A stretch of DNA of 51,069 nucleotides from Saccoglossus kowalevskii (lineage: Eukaryota > Hemichordata > Enteropneusta > Harrimaniidae): contig NW_003155250.1 of assembly GCF_000003605.2 (NCBI RefSeq), positions 151,432-202,500 on the forward strand. The letters run 5' to 3'. Under the pieces are notes generated by a model. It saw only the letters and a list, made by a program, of their open reading frames with translations, was not told where the DNA came from and did not search any database. The first letter of the stretch is position 1, and each line of letters opens with the position of its first letter. The position numbers and the translations under genes were made by a program. Below, in pieces: positions 9,601-23,068 of this stretch.

Positions 9601-12600
9601 ACTAAGCCATACATATATTTGAAACACACATATTGGAACCATAGCTTTGAATTTTGGTTTTATAGATATTTTATCCAATATGATCGGAAAATATTTCCTG
9701 ATATAAAATGACCTGACATTTTTCCATTTATTAAATCAATAATTTGTATTGATAATATGCAATTGTTCTCAGTGTCCTTCATGAATATAATTTTCTGTCA
9801 TGCCTTTATCAGTATAATATAATATAATTATATTTGATACATTATTTTGGCTTGTGGTTCTGACGAGTTACAACAATACAATAAACAACCCTTTTTCATG
9901 TTCAGTTCTGAATACTGTAGAAGTATTAATTGTCACTGGTTTTTAATTTCATGATAATGTATTTACCGTAAACAATACTTGTGTGTGAGTATTTTTGTTT
10001 TGAAACGATGCGATCATAACATAACCTCTTTAAAAATTAGCACAACAAATATAGTGAAAATATTGCTCTTTATTTTAGGCCCCCTCCCTCCCAATTGAGC
10101 TTGGTTCACTCTCAAAATAGTGATTTTATTGCGAAATCATTAGCAGTGGACATGTGTTGCAAGTGTGAACACTAAATCCCAGTATTTTATTGACACTTTA
10201 TTGAGTGATATCACAAACCTATATGGTAAAAGTGTTGATTGTTGAATCAGGCTCAAATGTTCGCTACTCAAATTGTTATTCAAGCAGAGGTTCAGTGCTG
10301 CAGGCATTTTCAATCTGCGCTGTGTTTTATGTTTTTGAAATATATAAAGGTCAGGAACTGTAACCAATTCGGCCAAATTATTTGTGTTTTGGCAATCAAT
10401 TAACAACCAAATTGCAGTAAAGTACAGACAATTTTAGAATACCATTAGGCAGGAAATTAGATATTTTTTTGGGTGGAACCATCTCAATTGAACTAAAATC
10501 ATTACGTCTCCTAGTAAGATAAGTGAGTGTTGCTAAATGTATTTATGAAACATTGACTTTGAGAACAAGAAACATTATTTTATTTTTATACTGAAATACA
10601 GTCACTTATAATTTGACAAACCATATATAAAGCCGTACATCGTTTTTGAAGTTAATTAAAAATGGTGTAGAAAGAATAGGTCTCATTAACCTAACTGCCT
10701 AGGAGTCATGCATTCTGCATGTCCAATTTCCAATTACACTATAAATTATCAAGTTAATTTATTATAATGATTCATGAACAAAATTGAATCTGATGTAAAA
10801 ACAAGAATTTCTCAGAGATTGGTGTTTTTTTTAAGAAACTTAATTGTGTACTCTGAATTTGCTCCCATCATCATTTCAGAAAATTTTTTTGTTTTCATTA
10901 TATACTGTACAATTTACCTACCGGTAATAAATTTGTTAATAATTGAAAAATAAAGTCATTATTTGGCTTTGATTGTCAGTTTTGACCACATGTTTTAAAA
11001 TATTGATGCCACTTTTAACTAGTAAAGTACTTTGTAGATTTTGATATGTACAATGATGCTAGTTGATAGTGGCAGTAACACAAACAAATTTGAAATATTT
11101 AAAAGAACTCTTCCCTAATGTCAGCAGGAAACAATTTATGTTAGCAGCGACTAGTAGAGTGATGTTTCCCTTTTCAAGAAGATTATTGGAAACAGGAATT
11201 GTTTCCTTTTAGCTAAGGTCTCCTTCCGCTGTTCACAAAAAAATCCACATGTAATTTCCTGTTCTAGTTTAGATTTACCATGAAATTCATCAGACAGGTA
11301 CTATAATATGGGATATCTCAGGTGACGAAAGTTAGTATGGCTGGAATTGCAACAAAGGGTATTGGGTTTGTTAAGCACTGGTTCTTGATAAATGGAAATT
11401 GTCGTACAAGCCACATTTAAGCAGAAAATGTTTGGTTTGCGCAAGACCTTAACAATACTTTGTTTTTGAGTAAAGTTTTAATGTTCAAATTGTTTGAGAG
11501 TCATACTTTTGTAACTAATATGAAATTATGGTCATTTGGTTCAAAAGTATCAAACAAATCATAGAAAAAAACATAAAAATAGAGAAATTGTTGCTCTAAA
11601 GCTTTTATGTGAAAAAATCAAAGGGTTAAGAAAAATTTGACTTGGTGTACAATATGAAAATATCAGTGCTGGTAGCTTTGAAAAATCACAACATATTGGG
11701 AACTCTAATGCAACCTTCCAGTAGCAATGAAAAAAAAAAACATCTTCACTTCTGATATACATATTCTGAGTCTTGGATATCAACATCCAATGTACATTCA
11801 GAAATTGTCAACATCAAAATGAAAAAATGAACAAGAGGGAGCACACACAGGCAAGGGAGTGGAGCGACCAAGCTAGCACAGAAACAACATGGCGGATCAA
11901 CCTGGAAACAGAAGGTTTCTGCATCGTTTTAATGGTGTATCTATCGCCATTGAAATATTTTTGGAGTAATTTCAGTGTATTTGGTGTCCAGACACATTGT
12001 CAGCTGGTATTGCTGGGAAGTTTTCACAGAGAAAAAAATATTTGAGAAAGATTTCATGTTGTACGGCAGCACAGAAGTGTGCGGCTCAAGAAATATATTT
12101 ATGACTTTGAAGTTCAATGGGCAATTCGGTAAGAGGGCGCCAACCGAAAGTATCAGAGCGCTGCGTCCCTGTTCCCCGGTTTAGAAAAACCCCTGATTAC
12201 ATCATATGGATTGGTTTGCATCTATGAGTCACAGTGAGAACGAGTCACAGTGAGAACCGCAACATACACACAATATTTTGTCACATTGCGTCACCTGCTG
12301 CTTGTTTCGCTTACTGCGGAGGCTTACAGCAGCAAATGTGTTAAATAAAATAAAATGATATTACCAATTTATTAGCTTACCAGATGTCTACTGAGTCGAG
12401 ACTGTAAATAATTATTTTGTTTCACCAGGAACAAGATTATTTCCTATAAGCTACATCCTTGTTTCCCACACTTAACTGCTTTTTGAATACTTCCAGTAAT
12501 AACTCAGGTAGTTTGTGCAAGCAGTCTTGCATTAAAATTGCTTTATTTCCCGCACTTTAAAGTCTGTGTATATGTACTCCTGTACCGAAAAATAACAGAT

Positions 12601-14084
12601 CTATGTATTATCCCTGACAATCCGGTTGAGGTCTCAATGGAATTCAAACAAATTAAGTTGTGAAGCGAAACCTAAAGCAATCTATTGTACTCTTTGAGTC
12701 TGATTACCAGTAATACCTGCTATTTCTTTCTTAATTTGTCCGATTCTTTCTGTTATTTTAAATACATGAAGTTATTCAAATATGATTAGACCAGTTCTTA
12801 TTCACTTAGGAAACCCTTCCAATCATTTATCTGGTATTCCTATAAAAATATATGTTTGAAATTTTGCCCATATTGCTATGTTAACCTTTTAAATTGCTGC
12901 TAATGTATTTTTGCTATATTTGACATATTTCTATGTACCGTATTTGCTCTAGAATACAACCTTTATTCCTGTTGTACCCATATTTGAGGTTATATGAAAA
13001 ATACAACAAAGTAATAAATTTTGAAGACATGAAAAAAATAACCAACTAGAACAATACAGGAAAAAACCAAACATGAGGCTATAATTTCTAGAAAAAAACA
13101 ACCTTGTTTAATTTGTATTGAAGCGGCTGTTTGAAGCATTTCACTTTTAATTGAATGTACGGTACTTGTATATTATAAAAACAGTTTCAAATGTGTTTTG
13201 CCACATCATTTAGAATATTTTCTCCCATATTGTTAAAAATATCACTTTATAATAACCCAATGTTTTTTTTTTGTCTTGAGTAATATTGTATTTTCTAAAC
13301 AAAATTTCTCATTCTTTCTTATATAACTGACTTGACAGCAAGAAATGTTGTTCATTTTCAATTTCATTAATTTCACAAACTGAACATTTCCTATATGAGA
13401 TTGGTACATTATTGTATCTTCCCATTTCAATCTGTATGCGATGTGCACTTGTTCTTAGTTTGGTCATTGCTGGGTTTGTATTCTAGTGAAAAATCTGTTT
13501 ATAATTTTCTGTACGTTCTCCATTTAATTGTATGGTTTGTTCTTTTGTCGTCATTGTACATAAATTTGAAGTACATCCCCATGTAGAATATTTGTCCAGG
13601 GTATTTGAAACCAAAATTGTAATATAACTATAAATCCATCGTTTTATATTGGCTCTTAAATTAAATGATGGTCTTCGTATCAAATACCCTAAAAAAGTGT
13701 TGACTATTAAAAATATGACTTATTTTGACCATAGACAATATGTGTACCTCTCTGTTTACGTACCGTAATCCCGCGTACTAATGGAACAAAATTTGCCTAT
13801 TGTCTATAGATTTTGATCAACATTTTTGAAAAATAATATGGGAAAAAAAGAAATACACAGCAGTATTTCCTGATATGTGACAAAAATATGATTTGTTTTT
13901 TTAATGAGTTAATAATTATTAGTGGTAAATTTGAAATTTTTTTGGTAATTAGTGCCTACACCTGTGTCACTTTCAATTTCAATTTTTGTTATTAATCATA
14001 GTTAGCTGTTATATGCAAAAATTCCTCAGCTAAAATAATTATTCTGGATGTACATTTGTAATTACTAAAATAACGACCTGATTT
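9601..14084. other. Presumed intron; no gene seen
   Basis: AT-rich throughout. One patch with more G+C and CpG lies at about 11820-12190 (includes GAGGGCGCCAACC at 12133), and a direct duplication of GAGTCACAGTGAGAAC sits at 12226-12241 and 12242-12257. The first copy includes an AP-1-like TGAGTCA. A fragment related to the CTCTATTAGAAGC repeat (TACCGTATTTGCTCTAGAA) lies near 12936. Open frames here are short and unsupported. Confidence 0.4.
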
Positions 14085-14665
14085 GTAGAATAACAACCTG
14101 GTAAATAGTGTTAGTAATAAACACCCAAATGAATATGGTAATAATACCTCAGGTGGTGCATATGGTCAGTAAAATATTGTGAATAGTGTTAGAGAAATAA
14201 TACCAAGGTGAATATTATTAGTGAAATATTACCCTGGTAAGTATTGTTCATAAAATAATAAAATGTTATTAGGGAAATAATACCTTGGTGACTATTTTTC
14301 ATAAAATAATACCCAGGTGATAATACACTTGTAAATATTGTCAGTGAAATAATACCCAGGTGAATGTTTTTAGGGAAATAATAGCTTGGTAACTATTTTT
14401 CATAAAATAATACCCAGGTGAATATTGTTAGTGAAATAGTGCCCTGGTGATAATACACTTGTAAATATTGTCAGTGAAATAATACCCAGGTGAATATTGT
14501 TAGTGAAATAGTGCCCTGGTGATAATACACTTGTAAATATTGTCAGTGAAATAATACCCAGGTGAATATTGTTAGTGAAATAGTGCCCTGGTGATAATAC
14601 GCTTGTAAATATTGTTAGTGAAATAGTACCCAGGTGAATATAGTTAGTAAAATAATAGCCTGGTT
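14085..14665. repeat. Minisatellite with 72-bp higher-order period
   Basis: Degenerate units of about 30-40 bp built on GTGAATATTGTTAGTGAAAT and AATACCCAGGTG fill this region. From 14418 the pattern becomes regular: GTGAATATTG starts at 14418, 14490, 14562 and 14634, an exact 72-bp spacing. Each 72-bp block contains two related sub-units, one ending ATAGTGCCCTGG and one ending AATAATACCCAG. The left part is older and more diverged, so the array appears to have been homogenised at its right end. Confidence 0.93.
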
Positions 14666-15672
14666 ATACCCCAGTGAATTTGTCGTACACAAGAGCATTT
14701 AAGTTAATAATACATGTACTTTATAAAAGTTTGTGGAAATTCTACATGGCCATATTTATAATACTCGTGGGCATTATAATGTAGTAAATTCTGTTACCCG
14801 AAAAGCCCCTGTGAATTTAATGTAAATAACGTAATTCAGACATTGTTAGATTTGTGTTTATATGAACTCATTTCATGGTCACATGTTTTTTATGTCATCG
14901 TCATTGTTTGTCATCTTCAAATTAAGCTAGGTGCGTTTTACATTTTGACAGGTGGGATTGAACATTAAGAAACAAACTTACTGTGCGGAAAATTGGTTTC
15001 TTATGAGTATCTGTTGTTAAATCATTCAGACTGCAGAAAATTGACATTTAATTTGGCGGACCGCAATCACAATAAATCCATTTACTGAAAGGCAACACTG
15101 TAGCAGATTGCTTTGAAATTTGGTTCATTATATGGTAGCAGCAGGTAATTCCATAAAATAAGTGTTTCCTCTTTTAGATGTAGAGTTTTTGGTGAGTCTA
15201 AGCATTCAACACATCATGTGATAACTCATGATATTGGTACATCATGATAATTTTAAGGAAAATAAAACAAATTTCATTTCCACATTTGATGTTTTAAACT
15301 ACCATTCCGATACAAGATCGTTTTATTGTCCCAGCTGCTAATGTGTTATCAATTTAATTTGGAAAATTATTTTCCAAAACGTCATTCGATGATGAATTCA
15401 TGCATTTTGAATTCAGATTTTATATGCACTGACACTCAGTCTGGTGCGTTTTAATTTGCTCAATGTTGCTACTCCGTGTAAACACTGAAATTCGTTCAGC
15501 TATAATTTACATACTAATGTAATGTATGATGTCACTGATGATGTCACTGCTAAAATTTATACATGTAGATTACATTGTTTTAAATAGAGGTTGTCGTGAT
15601 GCAGTACACGTTAAAATGTTGTATAAATATTGTATTTTTTACATATTGTAAGTGTCAAACGTGATACGTGAC

Positions 15673-15974
15673 NNNNNNNNNNNNNNNNNNNNNNNNNNNN
15701 NNNNNNNNNNNNNNNNNNNNNNNNNNNNNNNNNNNNNNNNNNNNNNNNNNNNNNNNNNNNNNNNNNNNNNNNNNNNNNNNNNNNNNNNNNNNNNNNNNNN
15801 NNNNNNNNNNNNNNNNNNNNNNNNNNNNNNNNNNNNNNNNNNNNNNNNNNNNNNNNNNNNNNNNNNNNNNNNNNNNNNNNNNNNNNNNNNNNNNNNNNNN
15901 NNNNNNNNNNNNNNNNNNNNNNNNNNNNNNNNNNNNNNNNNNNNNNNNNNNNNNNNNNNNNNNNNNNNNNNNNN
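15673..15974. other. Assembly gap (302 N)
   Basis: A run of 302 undetermined bases. The size may be estimated from read pairs. Any exon inside it is invisible. Confidence 1.
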
Positions 15975-16605
15975 GTATGCAATTCTAATTTTAATCTGAC
16001 TAAAAGTACCAGGATGTGTGACCTCAAGGGGTCAACCATATGGCTTTATTCATTGAAACCCAATTAGATCGTGAAATTGATTTTCAGTTTGCAATGAAAA
16101 ACAAGTAAATTAGATTACACGTTTCCACCTGAATTTATGTCGGATTCTTGTCAAGATATGCATAGATTATATTTCGAAAATGGTTTATGGATTTGAATTC
16201 TAAATATAGGTAGAAACATTCACATACTGCCAACATTTTTGGAAAATTTGAATTTTTTTGTAATGTTCTCTCACTTTCAATATTATTTCTTTACCAAACA
16301 GAATCAGTAAAGTGAATCTCTTTCCCGAAATGTTGTTCCTGAAATGATCAAATCGTGAAAATCAGTCAAAATAAAGCGGCTTACAGTAGTTGGGATAGTT
16401 CGCCCTGTTACCATAGTTGCTTTAATTTTTTTATCCTGATGAAGTGCCAAAGAGATTAAAGAAAGATAAAAGGAGTTTTACATACTCGTCATTATTTCAC
16501 TCATGCTAAATTATGGCAACAAATGTTGACAATGCTTGGTTGGAAAACAAACAAAATTATTAATACCCTAATGTAAAACAATATAATATCAATATGTTAT
16601 GTAAT

Positions 16606-16834
16606 TTAACCTTTTCACCACCAGACTTTTTTGCCCAAATTTGTCTGCACTTGTTTATTATATTCTTCAGTATTTATTGAAATGAGCCCTATTTTAGAGC
16701 CAACTGATGAAATATTCAGTTTTTACTCAAAAATTTTGGCTATTTTTGTCCCAGTCTTCTGAAGAAAAGTGCAGACTATAAACAGCACTATTTTGTGAAT
16801 TTGTGATGAAAAGAGGGAACTGGTGGTGAAAAGA
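16606..16834. mobile_element. MITE family A, copy 2
   Basis: Starts TTAA-CCTTTTCACCACCAG and ends CTGGTGGTGAAAAG, with the right-hand TTAA eroded. The interior matches the reverse complement of the copy at 1387-1622 (GTCTGCACTT, TTTTTACTCAAA, GTGCAGACTATAAAC), so the two copies are inserted in opposite orientations. Confidence 0.8.
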
Positions 16835-18934
16835 AAAATCAGTATTTGCTCTATTAGAAGCATGAACTACTGAAAACATAAGAATAAATAGATCTTTCAG
16901 ACTTTGTTGCTAAAAATCCCATCAAAACAAACATTGTTTGGCAGCCATGCACATCTGTTGGTGACATGCTTTTAATTTATTTCATGATACCGATATATCA
17001 TTCTGACTCTAGAAATAACAAGGCAAATAAATACGTAGACAGATTTTGGAAATGATAAAAACAAGATATTTGCACTTAAAAGCACAACTCACTGTGGAAA
17101 ACTCTTATCTTTGTGACATGCTTGTTGACATTTTACGTGGACTATTCAAAACACAGTTAGTGAGATTTACTGTGGGTGGGTGGCTCAGGTGTAATGCCAT
17201 TCGTGTACTGCTAACTCGTTATAACTATATTCACGCAAAGTTTTATAATTCTTTTGAGGGTACTAATATTGCATGATTCATTTACTTGGATTGTCCTATT
17301 CCTGTCGTCTCTTTAAGAGATATTTCTCATTGCCTATTTAATCAATATTTGGCAATTCTGATGCTTAGTCTGTTTTTTGAGTTTAGTTTCACCAGTCAGA
17401 ATTTTGTTCGCTCACATTTTGTAATAAATGCGTATTTGTCTGTGTGTTGGACATATTAAATTGATCGAACATTTGATTAATTCAATGGAACCATGCTTAC
17501 CAAAAATTGATAAAATATTTTGAGAAAAGTTTGGAAATGTTAGAATTTTGGCAAATAAATTAGCAGCCACGGTAGCATTGATTTTATTTATTGTATGATT
17601 CATATTATGATTTGCATATCGGTTATGTTACATTGATGATGTAGATTTGTATAGAGTGGAAGCTAGTGGCTACATAAATATAAAACTGCTTCAGTTGGCA
17701 GTTTTCAAAATTAAAAGTTACAATGACCCATCCCTTATTGTACATTTATGTCACATATCTGCCGATAAAAAAAACATTCGTCTTCACTAACTAATCAGTT
17801 TTGTTTCTGAAATCATTGAAATTCCATAGACTAATTTAATTTCAATTTTATTCATCCTTGAATTCGTAAGTCTGTGTCAGATAATGTTTACAGTAGAGTT
17901 GCTCGTTACTTATTTATTTACCGGTACCTGCTGTCAAACATGAAAACCTGTTCAGCTAGAATTAAGCAATGTGTTTATATTTCTGTCTGTTCGCACATGT
18001 GTCTGTGTTTATGTGTACGTCGTGACGAGATTTGTGACCTCAGCAATTATATAAAAAGCACTGGATAACGATGCTAATTTTAATTTGTGTATTTATTTCA
18101 AGGTTCTTTGCAAAAAATATTGTTTGTCGTGACTACTTCACTGAGTTCAGCGAATTATGGAAATTTTACATATTTCATATTGCACTTTAGTATTTGAGAA
18201 ATGCAAGTCTTGAAAATAATTGACACTGACAGTAATTGCTACATTCTTGAGATACACTGAAAGGTTTCATTTCTCCACAGGGCTAGTAATTCTTGTCAAA
18301 GTATATTCTCTGTGAGACAGCCATATGCAATTTATTTCAGGTGCTAGTCGAGTGTGTTTATGAACAAATCACTTTTGTACATTTGCAACATTAGCTACAC
18401 GTATGTCCATGTTAGGAGATCTTGGTACACGCTGAATATTTTTTATCCTTCATGTTCGCAAAGGCATTTAGCAGTTCCCTTCATCGCTACCTCATGTATG
18501 AATAAGTATATGTTGTCTTACGGTAATTAAGTTTACCTCCAAGGGCATGATTTTGATTCATGCCAAACGTTAGGCAGTGAATCTCTGCACATGCCAAGTT
18601 TTGATCCTGACTCTATTTTTAGCATGCACCGACTCAGTTGGGACTATTCACAGTCGTGTTTCGACACATGCTGACTTGATTCTGATTCTCAGCACATGTC
18701 AAGACGTGTTACCTAAACCCCACTATTGCTAACACATTGTCATTACATCAGTTAGATTTAGTGTTTAGTGATTTAGTGCAACAATGTTGCTCTGCAATTG
18801 GACGTGTGCTGCTTCTAATGGTGTGAATATGGTACCAACCACCTTTGAGAAATATATTTCTAAACAAATAGACACTTTCAAGGCATTTTGAATTGCAGTA
18901 AGGGCACACTTTGCACAGTTGTTGGATGATTTAG
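16835..18934. other. Presumed intron; no gene seen
   Basis: AT-rich. Part of a CTCTATTAGAAGC repeat fragment lies at about 16850-16865. Around 18560-18710 there are partially repeated words (GCACATGCCAAG / GCACATGTCAAG, TGACT / GATTCT), possibly an old two-copy duplication. No coding support. Confidence 0.35.
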
Positions 18935-19263
18935 CAGGGGTAGAAATACCCTGGTGCACACTGCACTATCACATAGATTATCAGCTAGTACAAGTAAACT
19001 CAAAATATAATGTGCACGCTGTGCATGTAGAAATTAACACAACATTTTCTCATTATATTCACTAAGTTTAAATTAAGTTCAACCAACATTGTAAGACAAC
19101 TAAAAAAAAGCAAATTAATCCTTTCGTGATCGCATCAAACGAGAACCCGTAAATTTTATTTAAACTTTAAAAGTGGTGCATTTCACAACAAGTTAGTGCA
19201 GGTGAATTTCAAATTCAACATGCACACTATGCATGCAGGGAAAAATTTCTATTTCAATCCCTG
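18935..19263. mobile_element. MITE family E with CAGGG ends and TTTAG duplication
   Basis: The 329-bp segment begins CAGGGGTAGAAAT and ends ATTTCAATCCCTG, an inverted pair. It is flanked on each side by TTTAG (18930-18934 and 19264-19268), a perfect 5-bp direct repeat that fits a target-site duplication. The sub-terminal parts are also inverted and contain GCACACTGCA / ACTATGCATGCA-like words. CAGGG ends occur in hAT-like elements, though those usually duplicate 8 bp, so the class is uncertain. Only one copy is in the window. Confidence 0.72.
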
Positions 19264-21076
19264 TTTAGTCCTCAGTTGTTTGAGTGATCACTGCTATCGA
19301 AATGAAATGATTTCTTGTTTAGTTTATTTAACACATAAGAATGTTAATTAACATTTGTTCTTCTGTCTGTATTGTCTCTCCAACTTCCAATGATTCAAAG
19401 ATTTTTTTATTTGACATTGACAGTGATTGAAATGAAAGTAAAAGAGTGGTACACTGTATTTGAACAAATGAAACATAGATCTATTCTTGAAAGCATTGCA
19501 TGGCCTCACACACAATTAACTCTCTTTGGGGAAACTTTAGTTGTGTTGGCACAAACAGTACAATATCCTTTTATTTTCAATAAAATTTACCCAAAAATCT
19601 ATAATAGTCAGTTTGTTAAAACTACAACAATTGTTTGAATAATTTTTTTTTTTTTGGCAAGAATATTTTAAATTTAATAAGTGACCTACATAGTAGTGTG
19701 TATGCGCTGATATAATGTAAAATATGAGGGTTATTTTTTTACTGCAACAGGAAGTTCAAACATATGTGTCTGAGTAACAGAAAATGACTAATTGGTTGAA
19801 CCTTCAAATTTGATGAAAAAACTATTAATACTTTGAGTTTGATCATTAGAAACTTACCGGGGGGAGGGGGGGGACATAACAAAAATGCACAGAGAAAATT
19901 TTGAAAAAAAAATCCTAAAAGAAGAACAGAATTGATAAAAAGAAAAACATTTAATAGGAAAGAAACTAAACAATTGGTTATGACACGGTTGTCTCGGCTA
20001 AAATAAACCTTTCTCAAAACTATCTGAAGGTAAGTAACTTGTACAGTAATTCTGCCATCTCTCCAGCCAAAGTTACCAACGGTCAACCGCCTTACTAGTA
20101 TAATTTATTCAACCTGTAATTTTTTTTACTGGTTTTAGGTTTTCAGTTTACGTAATTTAGACCCTAAGGTCCTCTGATTATTATTAGATATTTTTTGTTT
20201 TGAAATACAAGGAACATAACCTTGTTGAGACTTCATCTTTGGGTCCTTGCCAAATTAATTGTAATCCACCCACTCATCCAATCAGGTTGTGAAGTATGGT
20301 ATTCATACTCACTGCTGATTTTCATCTCTCTAATGAATGTAGCTTGCAGTCCTTTTCATATCGTCCTTCATTTGGAAATTACATTCCATCTTCTAAATCT
20401 GTAGCTTTTGAGAAAAAGATCTATTTTAGTTGATATTATCCAGAGGTTTTTTATCACTAATTTTTTTTGGGGGGTGGGAGTGGGTGGACTATTCCATTTT
20501 AGATGGAGGAAGGATGATGTGGCTGGAGGGCATCTGTAAATAACCTAATTATTGTATCGGTAAGCTCTGAAATCAAGAAGTCACCTTGGAATCATTTTCG
20601 AAGCCCTTTTGATTGCTGTTGTTGATTATTTTGTGTTGTTGTAGAATGGCAGTGCTTAGATGATATACATGTATACATAATACACAGGCACAATACTTAG
20701 GATTATGCAGTTTTAAGGGTTGAATCAGTGATAGGGGTAGGTTACATGTAGGAGGTCCTAGGTTTGGGTTAAATTTAGAAAGAGAAAATAGTTTCTAGTG
20801 TCTTTGACATTGTGTGGGGTTTTAAACATTGTTAGATTAATAATAATTCACTGGCATACTATTCACAATGATGGTTTTCCAGTATACCAAACTCTCCCCC
20901 CCCCCCCTTGTTGTATACAAATGCTATTTCATTAATATCACCCAATTTTATCTGACAAAAATTGATTAATTATAATACTTTGAGTGGTAATGAATTAGTG
21001 ACTTTAATTCGATTGATATGGATCTATGTGTGAAATACAATATGCTGTTGATGAATCACAATGGACGAGTTACGAT
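19264..21076. other. Presumed intron; homopolymer tracts only
   Basis: Contains G-runs at about 19860-19873 and 20470-20490 and a C-run at about 20897-20908. The sequence near 19840-19870 (GATCATTAGAAACTTACCGG) loosely resembles the left end of MITE family C but has no matching right end. No coding support. Confidence 0.35.
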
Positions 21077-21084
21077 TGACGTCA
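21077..21084. promoter_or_regulatory. Perfect CRE (TGACGTCA)
   Basis: Embedded in ACGATTGACGTCAACG. The six bases before it (ACGATT sharing ACGAT) also precede the copy at 46501, so the two may derive from a common ancestor rather than by chance. Confidence 0.35.
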
Positions 21085-22794
21085 ACGGAAATAAATCTTT
21101 CTTTCCTGGCACAGTGCACTTCCATCTCTCTATTCATACCCAATTTCTCATCATTGCAGACAGTTTAGAAAGTGTTACCTTCGCTAATTGGTGAAAATGA
21201 GTTGATAGTTGATAATGTCAGCAATGTCATCGGTTTATTTGAGAGTATTGGTCTTGCATGCCTTGCGTGATTGACAGCAACCAGGAATGCATAATCCCAA
21301 CTGTGTGCATTATGTATTCAGTTTTGCACATGTATGAGCTTCCATGCTAATATTGCTAACAGTTTCTGTAAATACCAGTAGACAATAAAAACAGATCAGC
21401 CAAAGAACATGCCATTTTTTTTTTTTATTTGCTTAAATATTTTAAAATTGCATTCCTGCATTTGCTGTTTTGTAACAGCTGCGTGAAAAAATGGAGGAAA
21501 ATCTGATTAAAATATTTTTCTAAAATTAGCAAATTTTGACATAAAATCATTCATTGAATATTATAAATCCAAATCTCAACATTGTCTTCATACTTTATAG
21601 TCAAAACTTACTACTAAGGGTAATTAAAGTAAAACACTGGTTATTAATTAGTATCCAGTAATTACAAAAATAGGACTGGTAGGGGTCCTATGTTATTTTG
21701 TCTAAAAACTTCTGAACCCCAATTTGGATATTTAATTCCAAAATATAGAAAATGGTCAAACATTCAATGTATTTTCAGTATAAATGAGATAACAAGAAAA
21801 ACAGTTTGTTGGGTATACCACTTGATATTTCCCAGAAATGCTCCATACATCTGTTTGCCTACTTGATGACATATTGTTGATGTGTTTCTCTTAAGTGCAA
21901 TGTATGTATCATAGGCAGCCAACCACTTGTGTGCCTGTCATTTTAGACAAAGTACAAGTACAAAATTTCATTTGACAGGCAAAATCTAACTTTCATTGAA
22001 AATAACCTGTAAATTACAAATTAAGCATGAATAACAAGCAAAATAATAGACTATAAGTCTATAACTAGTAACTGCTATTTTTCATTTCGATGAAGTTTTT
22101 AGACAGGCACTTTTAATTTGTTATACCTTGTACATGTATACTGCATCGCTATTTTCATTGAAGGAATGATTCAGTGAAAATAAAATCCTGTGAATATACC
22201 TTTTTTTCTATATTTTACATTAAACTTGTCAAAAATCAGTGAAAATAAATTCTATACAAAACACCCAAACAGTCTTTTCAGTGAAAATTAATGAGTTAAA
22301 ATAAAGTATTTTACAGTACCAGGCCTAAATGTATAATATGTTGAAGAATATGTCAAACTTAAAAAAATATTAATTGCACAGCCTCTTGGGTCTCATACAA
22401 GTCTAATGTTGATTTATGACCTGTCAGTTTTTTGCTAAAAATTATAATAAATTACCCTAAATCTGTCAATTTGAATTAATCAACATGAAAGTGGTGTCCC
22501 TTTTTTTTTGTATACTTTTACTTTTATTACCATTAGAATTAGTACCAGTATTTCTTCTTGTGAAATTACTGTTAACGTTTCATTTGCTTATAAATATGAA
22601 TATTAAAATTATATGTTGATTATACGCTGTATACTTTTATTTGGTATCAAGATAAATCTATACACTATACGTGTATCTGTGTAGCTGACCTCATCTCAGC
22701 ACCTCTTGTTATGTGGTCAGTCTTTCAAAAAGTGGGTAACTTTGAAATATTGAAGTTAGCTATCATAAAAGCGAGAAATAACTGAAAATAACAT
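21085..22794. other. Presumed intron; no gene seen
   Basis: AT-rich. From about 22155 to 22320 there are three CAGTGAAAATAAA or CAGTGAAAATTAA words and a TTTTACAGTA end, related to dispersed repeat family F (24650-24865 and 37410-37550). Confidence 0.35.
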
Positions 22795-22958
22795 ACTGTA
22801 AAATTTGTATTAGAAACCACTGCCTCAATAAAATGCAACAGAGGGAATGCGGCTTCTATTAGAGCATCTATGAATTTTTGGTTGTCAATTATTCAAAAAG
22901 ATTGGGTGCGACTTTTATTAGAGATGCGGCTTCTAATACAGATTTTATGGTACTAACC
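22795..22958. repeat. Copy of the CTTCTAATAGA dispersed repeat
   Basis: Contains GTATTAGAAACC, GCGGCTTCTATTAGAGCATC, GCGACTTTTATTAGAGATGCG and GCGGCTTCTAATAC within 150 bases, bounded by TACTGTAAAATTTG on the left and GATTTTATGGTAC on the right. This is the longest copy of the family in the window. The outer words ACTGTAAAAT and ATTTTATGGTA form an imperfect inverted pair. Confidence 0.65.
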
Positions 22959-23068
22959 AAGCAAAAAAATAATAACACATATTTCGCCCATGTTAGTACT
23001 CTACTTCAAGTAAACATGGTGGGGCAGCTTTCTTATCTTATCACTAGGGTAAACAAAGAATCCTAATG

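Noticed and set aside
15611-16039. Open frames across the N run
   Set aside because: They are open only because undetermined bases cannot encode a stop.
19840-19925. Second copy of MITE family C
   Set aside because: Only a loose match to the left terminus and no inverted right terminus in the following few hundred bases.
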